A stretch of DNA of 64,000 nt, taken from NCBI GenBank assembly GCA_013399015.1, contig VWZX01004666.1:6850979-6914978 (forward strand), written 5' to 3'. Positions 40,101 through 48,450 of this stretch are shown one piece after another; position 1 is the first letter of the stretch; every line of letters begins with the position of its first letter. A model generated the notes under the pieces. The model was given only the letters and a program-made list of their open reading frames with translations, was not told the DNA's origin and made no database searches. The translations under genes were made by a program, and so were the position numbers. The DNA is from Galbula dea. Its lineage: Eukaryota; Chordata; Aves; Piciformes; Galbulidae.

Positions 40101-43100
40101 CTCTCATGGCTTGTGCCCCATGTGTCTATCAAAAGTGAAAATAAGGATTTTGTGAAAGAGATTTGAAGTTATTTTAAAGGTACTAGATTTAAAAAGCTGG
40201 TGTACTAGTTCATTTTTTGGGGAATTCTGATACTCAGCTTCCCAGTTAAAGTTGCTAAGATTTTTATCACTTCATAGTATCAGAATTGTTATGGTTGGAG
40301 AAGGCTTCTGAGATTGAGTCCAACCGTCCACTCAACACTGCCTTGCTCACCACTAAACCATATCTGCAGGCACCACATCTACATATTTTTTTGAACACTT
40401 CCAGAGATAGTGATTCTACCACTGCTCTGGGCAGCCTGTTCCCATGCTTGATAACCCTCTTGGTGAAAAAATTCCTCCTAATATCTAATTTGACCCCCCC
40501 AGCACAACTTGAAGCTGTTTCCTCTAGTCCTATCACTTGTTGCTTGAGAGAAGAGACTGAGCCCCACCTCACTACAGCCTCCTTTCAGCTAAGTTGTAGA
40601 GAGTGAGAAGGTCCCCCCTGAGCCTCCTCATCTCCAGACTAAACAACCCCAGTTCCCTCAGCCTCTCCTAGATATGCTTGTGCTCTAGACTTTTAAGTTT
40701 CCTGAATGTTTCACTTTTTATGCAAAAATTTCTCAGGTATGAGCATTCAGCAAAACGAGATTTAAAAAAAAAAATAAATCTGAAAACAGTTGGGGCTATC
40801 TGGAGTGTGGAAAAATATTCTGTTGGAAAAGAATTTGTGTGATCACTTATTGTGCAGCTGTTATAAAAAACACTGGGGGAAAGGGAGTGGAGGCAATTTG
40901 GCACGATGCTCTCACCCTCTGAGAACCAGTAAAGTTTTCTTCAAGTTGGCAAGTATCTGCTAAATGCCTTGGCAATCAGTAGCTTTTGATTTGCCTTGGG
41001 AATTAAGCATTGCAAATGTCATTGTGTAAATGTGTGTTCCATGCAGCTGTGCCGCCCGGGGGATGCCATCCCATGTCTGTGTTAACCGCCTGGGAAAGAA
41101 AGATATGTACACTGAGTGATAGAGGAGACTTGTCAGACTGAGGGCTTCTGTAGGTATGAAACCAGTAAGGCAGGGTTCAGCCTTTCATGCTGCTTTACAT
41201 CGGTGGTACAGCTTGTGTGTGAAAACCAGGACGGTTGGCTCGTGTTGAGGGTGCTGTGCGGTAATACAGCTCTGCTGACACCAGAGGTCAGCACCGAGCT
41301 GCCGAAAACCTACACCCCAGCAGGGACCATCCTGCGGGCTTCACACAGACCTGCTGTATTGCATCGGGTCAGCCTGGGAAGGGGAATGTGCTCTAGTGAA
41401 GGCAGTACATTAATTGTACACTGGTAGTGCTGATTACAGTTACTCAACACAGATAAAACCACTTCTGTTTGAGGCGGCTGCTTTTGCATGGTTGTGACAC
41501 TCTGACTCCAGCCTGGCTGGGTTGAAAGTTGTCTTGGTTATCTAAGTTTAGTGGGTTTTGTTTTCAAGTTTGGCAAATCTAAAATAAAATTTTAAGGTTC
41601 CATTTCATAATTTGAGAAGCTCAATCTTTAAAGAAAATTGTATTTGAAGTAACGTTTTCTGTTAATAGCAGAGATTGTGACTGTGAAATTCTGAGGTTTC
41701 AGCTACAGCAGTAGAACTGTCCTATAATGCTGTGTTGTCTTGTTTTATCACTGCCCTCTGCCATTTGGGTCTTTCATATATCTTGACCATTTCATCTTAA
41801 AACTGGCTGAATCCTTTGCTCCGCTCTTTTTGCTTGAACACTTGTCTAGATCTTTGCTCTATTGTTGGCAACCTTATAATATCTTGAGTAACCGTATCTA
41901 GGCATGTTCGCTCTTGTGTCACCTAGCATAGCTCTTTCTCTCCAACCCTCTTCATGTGTCTGTATAGAGTAACTTCATATCCTGGCTCCTATCCAGAAAT
42001 CTAAAGGTTATATTACACACTTCATTACCTCCAGGGTTGCTCCTCTGTAAGTACCTTCTTATGCCACAGTGACCAAGGTTATAGAATGGTGTTAACAGGA
42101 CAAATGTTTGTCTTCCTCTTATTAGGAACAAGAGTCCCCTGTTTAAAGCCTGGTTCCCAACCAGACTTCTCTGAGTCAGTGTCCCAGGAACTACCCAGGG
42201 GACACAGAAAGAGTCAACACAACACGGATAGGGTTTCTTCTGGCAGGGAGAGATGTCTTGAGAGTCCTTGAGCATTGCTGGTAGTGCCCAGGAAGCTGTC
42301 TTGATCAGAGCAGTGTGTTTGTCAAGATTTACGTAAATTTTCTTTGAAATGCTTTGTGTAGTTTGGCACACTGCAATTCTGTCTGGAGCCTCATGTCCCA
42401 AACTATCAAATTTCTTCAGAATTACTGTTGCTGATGTCTACAATGTGGAATATGGCTTAAGTGTGTTCACAGCTTATTACAAGTTTGCATAAGAGCAAAC
42501 AGTGCCAGAAGTTCATAATGCTCTATAAACTTGAGCTCAGTTCCAGGTCAACAAAATAATATTAAATACATTTAATAAAACTTCAGAGCAAGGGATGTTT
42601 CTTTTCCCTTTTATCAGAGAGATTTTGCCATGTTGATATAACTAGGCAGCAGACTGTCCCAGTGAAGATGATCATCTGTGGCTTTAGACCTTCCTTCCCT
42701 TTCATACAAGGAAAATTTACGTAAGTCTTGAAGAATATGGAATGAGCATTCCAAGGAAGTTTTCCTTGTTTACCAGAGCATAATGTAGCTACTGTGGAGT
42801 GATTTAAGTATGTAATTCCTATTGAACTCTGAATTCAGTAGGTAAGTAGGGACATCTCCCTAAGCTGACCTTACCTGGTTTTGAAAACAGACTTCCAAAA
42901 CTATATTGGATATATATATTACCTGTCACTTTCATGATAATTTCATTATTTTCTTGCTTTTTAGCTGCAACAATGGTGGAAGCTGGAAGAGACAAGAAAA
43001 ATCCAGATGAATTTGCAGTTGCATTGGATGAAACTCTTGGAGATTTTGCATTTCCAGATGAGTTTGTCTTTGATGTGTGGGGAGCAATAGGTGATGCTAA

Positions 43101-43119
43101 GCAAGGACGACTGGAATGA
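21917..43119 (+). CDS. GIPC2: GIPC PDZ domain-containing family member 2, complete CDS in six exons
   Basis: The coding exons are 21917-22150, 28986-29171, 32832-33012, 35792-35901, 36630-36711 and 42965-43119. Joined they give 315 aa, the same length as I recall for human GIPC2. Order: a basic and Ala/Pro-rich N-terminus (1-38), the GH1 region (about 40-115), one PDZ domain (about 117-199) with the carboxylate-binding loop LGLTI at 125-129, a variable linker, and the GH2 region (about 230-315), which in this family binds myosin VI. GIPC proteins are cytosolic/peripheral-membrane adaptors that link receptor tails to endosomal traffic and signalling. All splice sites are GT-AG and phases close. 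The C-terminus ends AKQGRLE. GIPC1 and GIPC3 are alternatives; the MPL start, DETLGDFAFPDEFVFDVWG block and DNAJB4 synteny favour GIPC2. Confidence 0.96.
25045..25090. repeat. AAACC-type simple repeat
   Basis: Irregular CCAAA/CCAAAA units follow a short A run. It is low-complexity sequence within GIPC2 intron 1. Confidence 0.8.
27907..28279 (-). pseudogene. Non-CR1 retroelement-like remnant encoding a C2HC finger, antisense in GIPC2 intron 1
   Basis: On the minus strand an open frame (28279 to 28079) ends in a C-X2-C-X12-H-X3-C motif at 28156-28094. Its core reads SRIGLCSHQRAC and it stops six codons after the finger's last Cys. From memory, fingers of the SRIGL-x-SHxRxC type sit at the very C-terminus of ORFs of some non-LTR retrotransposons and related orphan transcripts. 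The following about 170 bases look like a 3' UTR, with AATAAA on the minus strand at about 27911-27906. CpG-bearing words such as TTCGTTCGC and CCAACGCGC set it apart from the surrounding intron. The family is not certain. It could also be a domesticated or processed-gene fragment. Confidence 0.5.
28986..29171 (+). CDS. GIPC2: GIPC2 coding exon 2
   Basis: The exon encodes residues 79-140: IMFCTLNTHK (ILYCTLNT in human), GLEDFIFAHIKG, and the start of the PDZ domain with VLGLTITDNGTG. The donor GTAAAT begins at 29172, phase 0. Confidence 0.96.
29172..32831 (+). other. GIPC2 intron 2
   Basis: This 3660-bp intron has donor GTAAAT and acceptor TTAAACAATAG, with a weak polypyrimidine tract. It holds one half of a 113-bp direct duplication at 32254-32366. 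No other feature was recognised. Confidence 0.9.
32254..32366 (+). repeat. Direct repeat, left copy (113 bp)
   Basis: This copy starts CTAGATCACCTCCTTTGCTG and ends AGTATGGCAAA. It matches 33482-33594 with about six mismatches and no gap. The flanking bases on both sides are unrelated between copies. Confidence 0.92.
32832..33012 (+). CDS. GIPC2: GIPC2 coding exon 3 (PDZ domain)
   Basis: The exon encodes residues 141-200 plus one base of Glu201. It includes the PDZ segment VCVGDHIETINGKNV and the HYEVAKMLK helix, in which the position equivalent to helix alphaB-1 lies. The donor GTGAGT begins at 33013, phase 1. Confidence 0.96.
33013..35791 (+). other. GIPC2 intron 3
   Basis: This 2779-bp intron has donor GTGAGT and acceptor TTTGTCTTTAG. 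It holds the right copy of the 113-bp direct repeat. Otherwise it is AT-rich without recognised elements. Confidence 0.9.
33482..33594 (+). repeat. Direct repeat, right copy (113 bp)
   Basis: This copy lies in the same orientation as 32254-32366 and is about 95% identical. The two copies are 1.2 kb apart with GIPC2 exon 3 between them. The source family was not recognised. Confidence 0.92.
35792..35901 (+). CDS. GIPC2: GIPC2 coding exon 4
   Basis: The exon completes Glu201 and encodes residues 202-237. It carries the variable linker and then RETLRLRTKGPATVEEM, the strongly conserved segment after the PDZ domain. The donor GTATGG begins at 35902, phase 0. Confidence 0.95.
35902..36629 (+). 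other. GIPC2 intron 4
   Basis: This 728-bp intron, the shortest in the gene, has donor GTATGG and acceptor TTTCAACAAAG. It contains purine-rich stretches and no recognised feature. Confidence 0.9.
36630..36711 (+). CDS. GIPC2: GIPC2 coding exon 5
   Basis: The exon encodes residues 238-264 plus one base of Ala265. It has a charged helix (PSEVEEKAIKKVDELL) followed by ETYMGIRDIEL, the start of the GH2 region. The donor GTGAGT begins at 36712, phase 1. Confidence 0.95.
38020..38480. promoter_or_regulatory. Candidate conserved non-coding element in GIPC2 intron 5
   Basis: This non-repetitive sequence holds many short motifs of the kind found in developmental enhancers: homeobox-like cores (ATTAA, CAATTAAC), TGTCA/TGACA words of the MEIS/TGIF type, and several AATCACC/AATCATT words. 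It contains no open frame of note and no recognised repeat. Conservation itself cannot be judged from one sequence. Confidence 0.2.
40270..40690 (-). mobile_element. CR1 LINE copy, antisense, 5'-truncated, in GIPC2 intron 5
   Basis: This is the reverse complement of a CR1 3' end. The tail lies near 40270-40310, then GGCAGCCTGTTCCCATGCTT and TTCCTCCTAATATCTAATTT follow, ending near CTCAGCCTCTCCTAG at about 40675. The minus-strand translation gives the usual LDIRRNFFTKRV-type ORF2 end. It is broken by changes and inactive. Confidence 0.93.
41035..41430. other. GC-richer non-coding block in GIPC2 intron 5
   Basis: This block has more G+C and CpG than the flanks, including CCGCCCGGG, GTGCGG, CACCGAGCTGCCG and GCATCGGG. 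One 103-codon open frame runs along the plus strand (41116-41427) but resembles nothing I recognise. It could be an old regulatory element or a decayed repeat. Confidence 0.3.
42965..43119 (+). CDS. GIPC2: GIPC2 coding exon 6 (GH2 end and stop)
   Basis: The exon completes Ala265 and encodes residues to 315. It carries NPDEFAVALDETLGDFAFP and DEFVFDVWGAIGDAK, the hallmark C-terminal block of GIPC proteins. The TGA stop is at 43117-43119. Confidence 0.97.
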
Positions 43120-43885
43120 GAACTGTATAGTTTGTCAATCCCTATTTGAAAAGACAAAATTATTTTCAGATATGTACATCAGAATTTTAATTTTTTTATT
43201 GGTATTAATCCTTAGTGCTCTGTATAAGTATTCTTATCTGAGTCTTTAGCAAAGGAAGGTTTCTAACAGAAATATGAAGATAACCCCAAAGTTCTGACAT
43301 CTGCACATTTAAAACATTTAGTTTACATGTGCATTAAGGAGATTTATTTATACAGATATTTTATGAAAAAGGGGTATTTTTTACTGTACATACACTTTAT
43401 TAATATTCTGAAGAGTGTTAGACACATGCAACAAAGAGTTTGGATTATTTTTTCTCTTCTTTAGAAGAGTTTATAAACTTGTTGACAAACTACCTATCTA
43501 CACACTGCAGTTCCCTTGTATTCTGTTATCCTTACTATGTATTAATGTACACAAAGTGCTGTGGTAAACCAAATGCCTTAGATTTTCTTACAGTTTGACC
43601 TAGACATAGTCTTTTCTGTAGACAGAGCTGGGAAGAAGCTATCCTGTTTCTGAAACCCCTGAATTCAGGGAGAAAAATGTTCCTCAGAAACATGGGAACT
43701 ATGATCTTTGAATGAAAAAAAACTTGTTTTTATTAGAGTCATAATAAACACTGTCTGGGTCTTACCAAAATGAGCAAGTATAGTAGAAACGGTTAAACCA
43801 AGAAGCTGCTGCTTTATTCAGATGCCATATTGTTGCAATAGGAACTGCATAGGAAGAAATAAATGTTAATTTTTATTAGTGTTCA
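43120..43885 (+). other. GIPC2: GIPC2 3' UTR (probable)
   Basis: AT-rich sequence follows the stop. AATAAA signals occur at 43743-43748 and 43858-43863, with a further one at 44196-44201. An end shortly after 43863 is my preferred reading because TG/T-rich sequence follows. Confidence 0.6.
43858..43863 (+). terminator. GIPC2: Candidate GIPC2 polyadenylation signal
   Basis: This is a canonical AATAAA about 740 bp after the stop codon, with T-rich sequence and TTTGTTCTGG within 60 bp downstream. The upstream AATAAA at 43743 or the downstream one at 44196 could be used instead. Confidence 0.5.
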
Positions 43886-44989
43886 TATATTTGAATAATA
43901 TCTTTGTTCTGGCACTGGAGACCATAGTGTATGACTAAGTCCTTAACTGATCTTTCCATATGTTGGATGATTTGCAGAGATCCTAAGGAGTTCCCCTCTT
44001 CTCTTTTTTTTTTTTTTTTTTTTTTTTTNCATTGAAAGTGTTCAGACCTGGGAGATATTATTGTAAAGTCACAAACAGTCACAGTTTGGATAAAAATGTT
44101 TGCCTAACCCCTGAAAAATACTTTAAACTCATTTTAGATTTAGGAATTCCTATTATGTTGTCATAAACTTTTGTTTTAACTGATAATATTTTACTAATAA
44201 ATCTCAGATTATTAAAAATGGACTATCTCTTTTAACACATCTGCTATGCCTGCATTTGTCCTCCTATTCACTGTATTTAATGAAGAGCAATGCAATAAGT
44301 TTTGTTTTTACTCAGAAGTAGATTCTTTGTCAGTTTTTACTGTGCTTGGGTTTAATCAAGACAGATATTTGCTAATTTGTTTAGAAAAAGCTACTTTCAA
44401 GAGATTATTATAGCCAAATAACATGTAATGAGTGAACTTGAAAATGAAATTGGGACCTGACCTGGGAAGGTGTCATAGCTTTTTAGTATTTTTATATTTG
44501 TATAAGCATATAAATTGATAGGTATTAAAAAAGATTTTTGAAATTACTACCTAGTTACTTGTCTTCTGAGGAAAATGTCTTGCAGAGATCTCTTAATAAT
44601 AGACTATGCCAGTAATTTTACACTATGTCAATGATTTTTTCTTTGTCTAAAACAATGAGTCTTTGAAGCATCATTGAGAGAACAAGTACACCTTCTTGTT
44701 AGTATGTTATTTAGAAAGGCTCCTAAACTCCATTCCAGTCTTTTGCATGGGTTACAGTTAAGTGAATATTTTTCTAATTATGAAATATTGCATGAAGTCT
44801 TGCAAATACTTTTCAGAGGTCTTTCAATGGAAATAACCTCCACTTTTATGAATGCTGTGGGGAATATTTTGCTCTTGTGTCTCCGTTTTAAGGACCCCAA
44901 GAGTGGTCGCCCAGTGGATCTGATCTTCCATAAGAGCTCAGCAGCTGAAGGATCCTGCCAGGGGACTGTGCAGACAATTCTGAGAGCAG
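43886..44989. other. Sequence between GIPC2 and the downstream CR1
   Basis: This is AT-rich DNA with a poly-T run and no recognised gene. An open frame from 44674 runs into the CR1 copy and has no recognisable domain in its non-CR1 part. Confidence 0.6.
44004..44029. repeat. Poly-T run ending in an ambiguous base
   Basis: Twenty-five T residues are followed by N at 44029. As at 3377, the homopolymer length is unresolved in the assembly. Confidence 0.9.
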
Positions 44990-46735
44990 AAAGAGTACAA
45001 ATCTAGAGCAGGAAAGGAGAGGCTAGAGGCAGCTGCAGCCCAGCTCCTAGATCCCAGAGTGTCAGCAGCATGTCCCTGAGCTCTGTCGTCATGGGTGGGA
45101 CCGGCACTGGAGGCAGTTACAGCCACTTGTAGAATAGCCTCTGGGAGTGCGAGTGACCTGGAGCAGGCAGACAGGGTGCAACAGTTTGCATGTCAGTTTG
45201 CACAGGCACGGCTTGCAGGGAGAAAGTGCAGGGAGGTTTGCTAAACCCATGTGCCGCAACAGCTGGGCTGAGGCTGAAACTCAAGAGTGGCCACAACCTT
45301 CCAGGGTTGATTTATCCATTCGAATGGACCTCTTAAGAGTTGAAGGAGCTAGTCAGACCCTCAGCTGTGGGGAACTCCAGAACCCAGTAGTTCCCCTAGG
45401 GCCTCAAGACAGAGGTGTGTGCCATGGGTGCAAGTGTGCCCAGCTGGATAAGGTAAGTGAGCAGCTTGCTATGTTGCATGAGGACCTCAACAGGAAAGCA
45501 TAGCATTTGAGAATCTGAGAGATTGATGCACAATATTATGCATTGACAAGGGCTGACCAACAGCCTCTTCTTGGTTCCCTGCAGGGGGAAGGTGACTTAC
45601 TGTCTAACCCTGAGCTGACAGGTCCAGCAGATTTACGAGACAAGGAAGACTAGAAGTAGGGTGTTAATAACTGGGGACTCCTCATTGAGAGGCACTGAAG
45701 CACCCGTTTGCCATCTGGACAACCTCTCTAGAGAGGTCTGCTGCCTGCCAGGGGCCTGGGTACGTGACATCAGGAAGAAGCTACCAAGCCTGGTAAAGCC
45801 AGATGATTATCCTACTCTTTCATATTAGGTCAAATGAGGCAATGACAAGGAGGTACCAAAACATCAAAAGGGTCTTCATCTCCCTTGGAAAATTGTTGAA
45901 GGGACTGGGAGCACAGATAGTGTTGTCCTCTCTTCTCCTCCTGGTAGGAGGCTGGGACCCAAGGAGAAGGAGACAAATAGAGACAAACTGGCTGCATGGC
46001 TGGTACCACACTCAGGGTTTTGGGTTCTATGGTCTTGGAGCAGGTCAAGGGAGGTCATTCTGCCCCTCTGCTCTGCCCTTGTGAGGCCCCACCTGGAGTA
46101 CTGCAACTAGTTCTGGGGTCCTCGGTATAAGACATGGACCTTTTGGAGCAGGTCCAGAGGAGGCCCATGAAGATGATGAAACTGTACCAATCGAAGCAGA
46201 AATCAATAGCCAGGATGAATATTTGGCAAGGTATTCTTTAACACAATTTAATTTAATTAATTAAAGAATTAATTCTTTAATGATCAGAGGGCTGGAGCAC
46301 CTTCCCTGTAAAGACAGGCTGAGAGAGTTGGGATTGTTCAGCCTGGAGAAGGCTTTGGGTGGGACCTTTTAGCAGCCTTCCAATACCTAAATGGGGGCCT
46401 GGAAAATGGAAAGAGAGACTCTTTACCCAGCTAGAAAGCAACAGGACGAGGGGGAGTGGTTTCAAGTTGAAGGAGGAAGATTTAGATTAGATATTATGAA
46501 AAATGTTCTTTTTACCCAGAGGGTGCTAAGGCACTGGAACAGGTTGCCTAGAGAAGTTGTGGCTGCCCCATCCCTGGCAGTGTTCAAGGCCAGGTTAGAT
46601 GTGGCCCTGGGCAATATGATGTAGTGGGTGGCATCCTTGCCCATGGCAGGGGTGTTGGAGCTAGATGATCTTTAATGTCCCTTCCAACCTGAGTCATTCT
46701 ATGAATCTATGAATTCTATGATATATATATATATT
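44990..46735 (+). mobile_element. CR1 LINE copy with ORF1 region, sense, internally deleted
   Basis: The left 1 kb matches CR1 5' UTR/ORF1. A frame at 45147-45503 includes GVCHGCKCAQLDKVSEQLA. From 45661 a second piece reads VLITGDSSLRGTEAP, the GDS block I of the SGNH/esterase domain in CR1 ORF1. After a frameshift, LLFHIRSNEA (about 45809-45838) is the block III region. Near 46035-46050 the sequence jumps past nearly all of ORF2 to its last part (GGTCAAGGGAGGTCATTCTG) and the 3' end with ATTCTATGA-type tail units and a TA run. Stops and frameshifts make it dead. A foreign piece of about 107 bp interrupts it at 46178-46284. Confidence 0.9.
46178..46284. mobile_element. Short AT-rich insertion within the CR1 copy, flanked by ATGAT
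   Basis: Relative to the sister copy at 20.1 kb, CR1 sequence breaks after 46177 and resumes after 46284. ATGAT occurs at 46173-46177 and again at 46280-46284, consistent with a 5-bp target duplication. The insert contains TTAATTAATTAA and inverted ATTCTTTAA/TTAAAGAAT words. Its family is not recognised; it could also be filler DNA from repair. Confidence 0.55.
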
Positions 46736-47996
46736 CCTTTTTATGAGATGAGTAGTACAGAGCAGTATGGAGGCCATACATTTTATTTGATTTAAGAAAT
46801 TCAAAGGTGTCAAAATTTCTCTTAATTTCTCTTACTAGTGGCTCACACCACCAGTGTTGGTTGAAGTCTATATGTATCTTCAAACAGGTGTGATCATTGT
46901 CAATTTCTATATATAATTATGATCAGTACAAAAATTTAGGCTATTCTCAAGTTAGAGAGGTAAAAACGTGTAAGTTTACAAGAAAATTTGAATTTTATTA
47001 AAACTTTTAAAACTTTGTAAGGAGATAGTATAGTTTTATACATCCCATTGCTGAACTGGGGCCATGAGGATATCTTATTTTGAGAAAGGAGTGTAATTTT
47101 AGGAGAGAGAGCACAAGGTTGATAGTGTTTCTCTGTTTTTAATAAGTGGAAGTTGGAGCCCACAATCTTATGTTGCAGTTGAGCACACTATGTCTTACAC
47201 CGGATTACTTCAGCTAATATACTCTTGGAAATGAAGAGTTAAAGTATTGTGGACCATACCACTTATTGTTTAAGTTTCTTTTAGGTGAAAAGGTAAAATA
47301 AAATGTCAAGAATTCCCTGTTGGTTTTAAATATAAAACTCAAATGTCAGATATTGTGGAAGTGTTTATGTACACCAGTGTTAGTAACCAATATGCCATGG
47401 ATTATAAAATCAAGAATTCATTCTTAAAACAGGAAAAAAAAATGTACTGTGGAAGAGGTGTATTATAAAATTATACATGAAATGTTACCTGTAGCAGATG
47501 TCTCACATGTCTTGGCTATCCAGTTTATTTTTAGAAATTAATATTGTTTAATCAGTTTATCCTGAAAGGATAATATCTCTCATTATTCTGATAAAATAGC
47601 AAGCTAAAAGTAATGCCTGAAGGCCTAATTTTGTACAGAGCTGTCTCTTGTCATAGTGGCCTTTTTTTTGTGGAGTTTTTCAGAACATAAGTAGTGATTG
47701 CAGTTTTACTAGTATTTACTACAATAAAGTATGTCGATATATCCTAATAATTTTTTTGAGTTCTCATTTAGTTAAAGACTATTTCCAGCACATAAGACAT
47801 AAAGATGCCACTGCCTAATTTTGTAGATTTGCATTTTCCAGCTGTGTGTGATTAAGTTGTCATATAAAAATCACACTAGCTTATAAAGTATGATAAATTC
47901 TTTTTAGTTTTTGTAATGATTAATATTGGTTTACAAATTACTGTTGATTTACTAATGAAACACAGCCTCTGGATCCCTTTGAGACTTAGTCAATAA

Positions 47997-48102
47997 CAAC
48001 ACTAAAGCCTTTGAATGTTTTGTAAGGTGAAAATGTCATGAAATGTCACACAACACTAAAGCCTTTGAATGTTTTGTAAGGTGAAATGTCATTAAATGTC
48101 AC
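47997..48102 (+). repeat. Tandem duplication, 54-bp unit, two copies
   Basis: The unit begins CAACACTAAAGCCTTTGAAT and repeats with a 54-bp period from 48051. The second copy differs by a two-base deletion and a few substitutions. The duplication is therefore fairly recent. Confidence 0.93.
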
Positions 48103-48389
48103 TGGAAAAATCTCCCAAATGCATTTGAAGTACTAGTTCTGGTGAATATAAATACTCAGCAGAGTAGGGCTATAAACATCTTATTTGTGTGTTGCAGGTG
48201 GAGGTGAATGTTGGTGAGTAGTCCTCTCGGAATCTGAGAGGGAATGAGACAAGGTAGTACCTGAGCCTGGACACTATTCAAAAAGTAACCAATTCCTTAT
48301 TTTTATCATTTAGTGCATGGTTTGGAGGAAGCTGGCAGCCACACACAGTGGTCTGTGCCTTTACTTCCAGACTTACTGCTTTATTCACC

Positions 48390-48450
48390 CAGAATCACAG
48401 AATGTCGGGGGTTGGATGGGGCCTTGAAAGATTATCTATTCAAGATGATG
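48390..48450 (-). mobile_element. CR1 3'-end fragment, antisense
   Basis: AGAATCACAGAATGTCGGGG followed by GTTGGATGGGGCCTTGAAAG is the reverse complement of a CR1 3' terminus. Only about 60 bp remain. Confidence 0.8.

Larger units (their letters stand above)
36712..42964 (+). other. GIPC2 intron 5
   Basis: This 6253-bp intron has donor GTGAGT and acceptor TTGCTTTTTAG. It holds GC-richer non-coding patches (37.24-37.65, 41.03-41.43 and 42.09-42.30 kb) and a complex, non-repetitive stretch at 38.02-38.48 kb. It also has an 18-T run at 39021-39038, an imperfect 18-bp tandem near 39294-39327, and one antisense CR1. Confidence 0.9.

Noticed and set aside
41116..41427. 103-codon plus-strand ORF in GIPC2 intron 5
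   Set aside because: No recognisable domain, no clear splice context, and it lies in a GC-rich patch where stops are rarer; not supported as a gene.
3377..44029. N bases at 3377 and 44029 as assembly breakpoints joining unrelated DNA
   Set aside because: Both end long homopolymers, and the gene structure and spacing across the window stay consistent; they look like unresolved run lengths.
45452..45585. Intron-like GTAAGT...CCCTGCAG pair inside the downstream CR1
   Set aside because: The donor-like GTAAGT is the normal coding of K-V-S-E in CR1 ORF1 and the acceptor-like site also lies within ORF1, so I read it as continuous element sequence.
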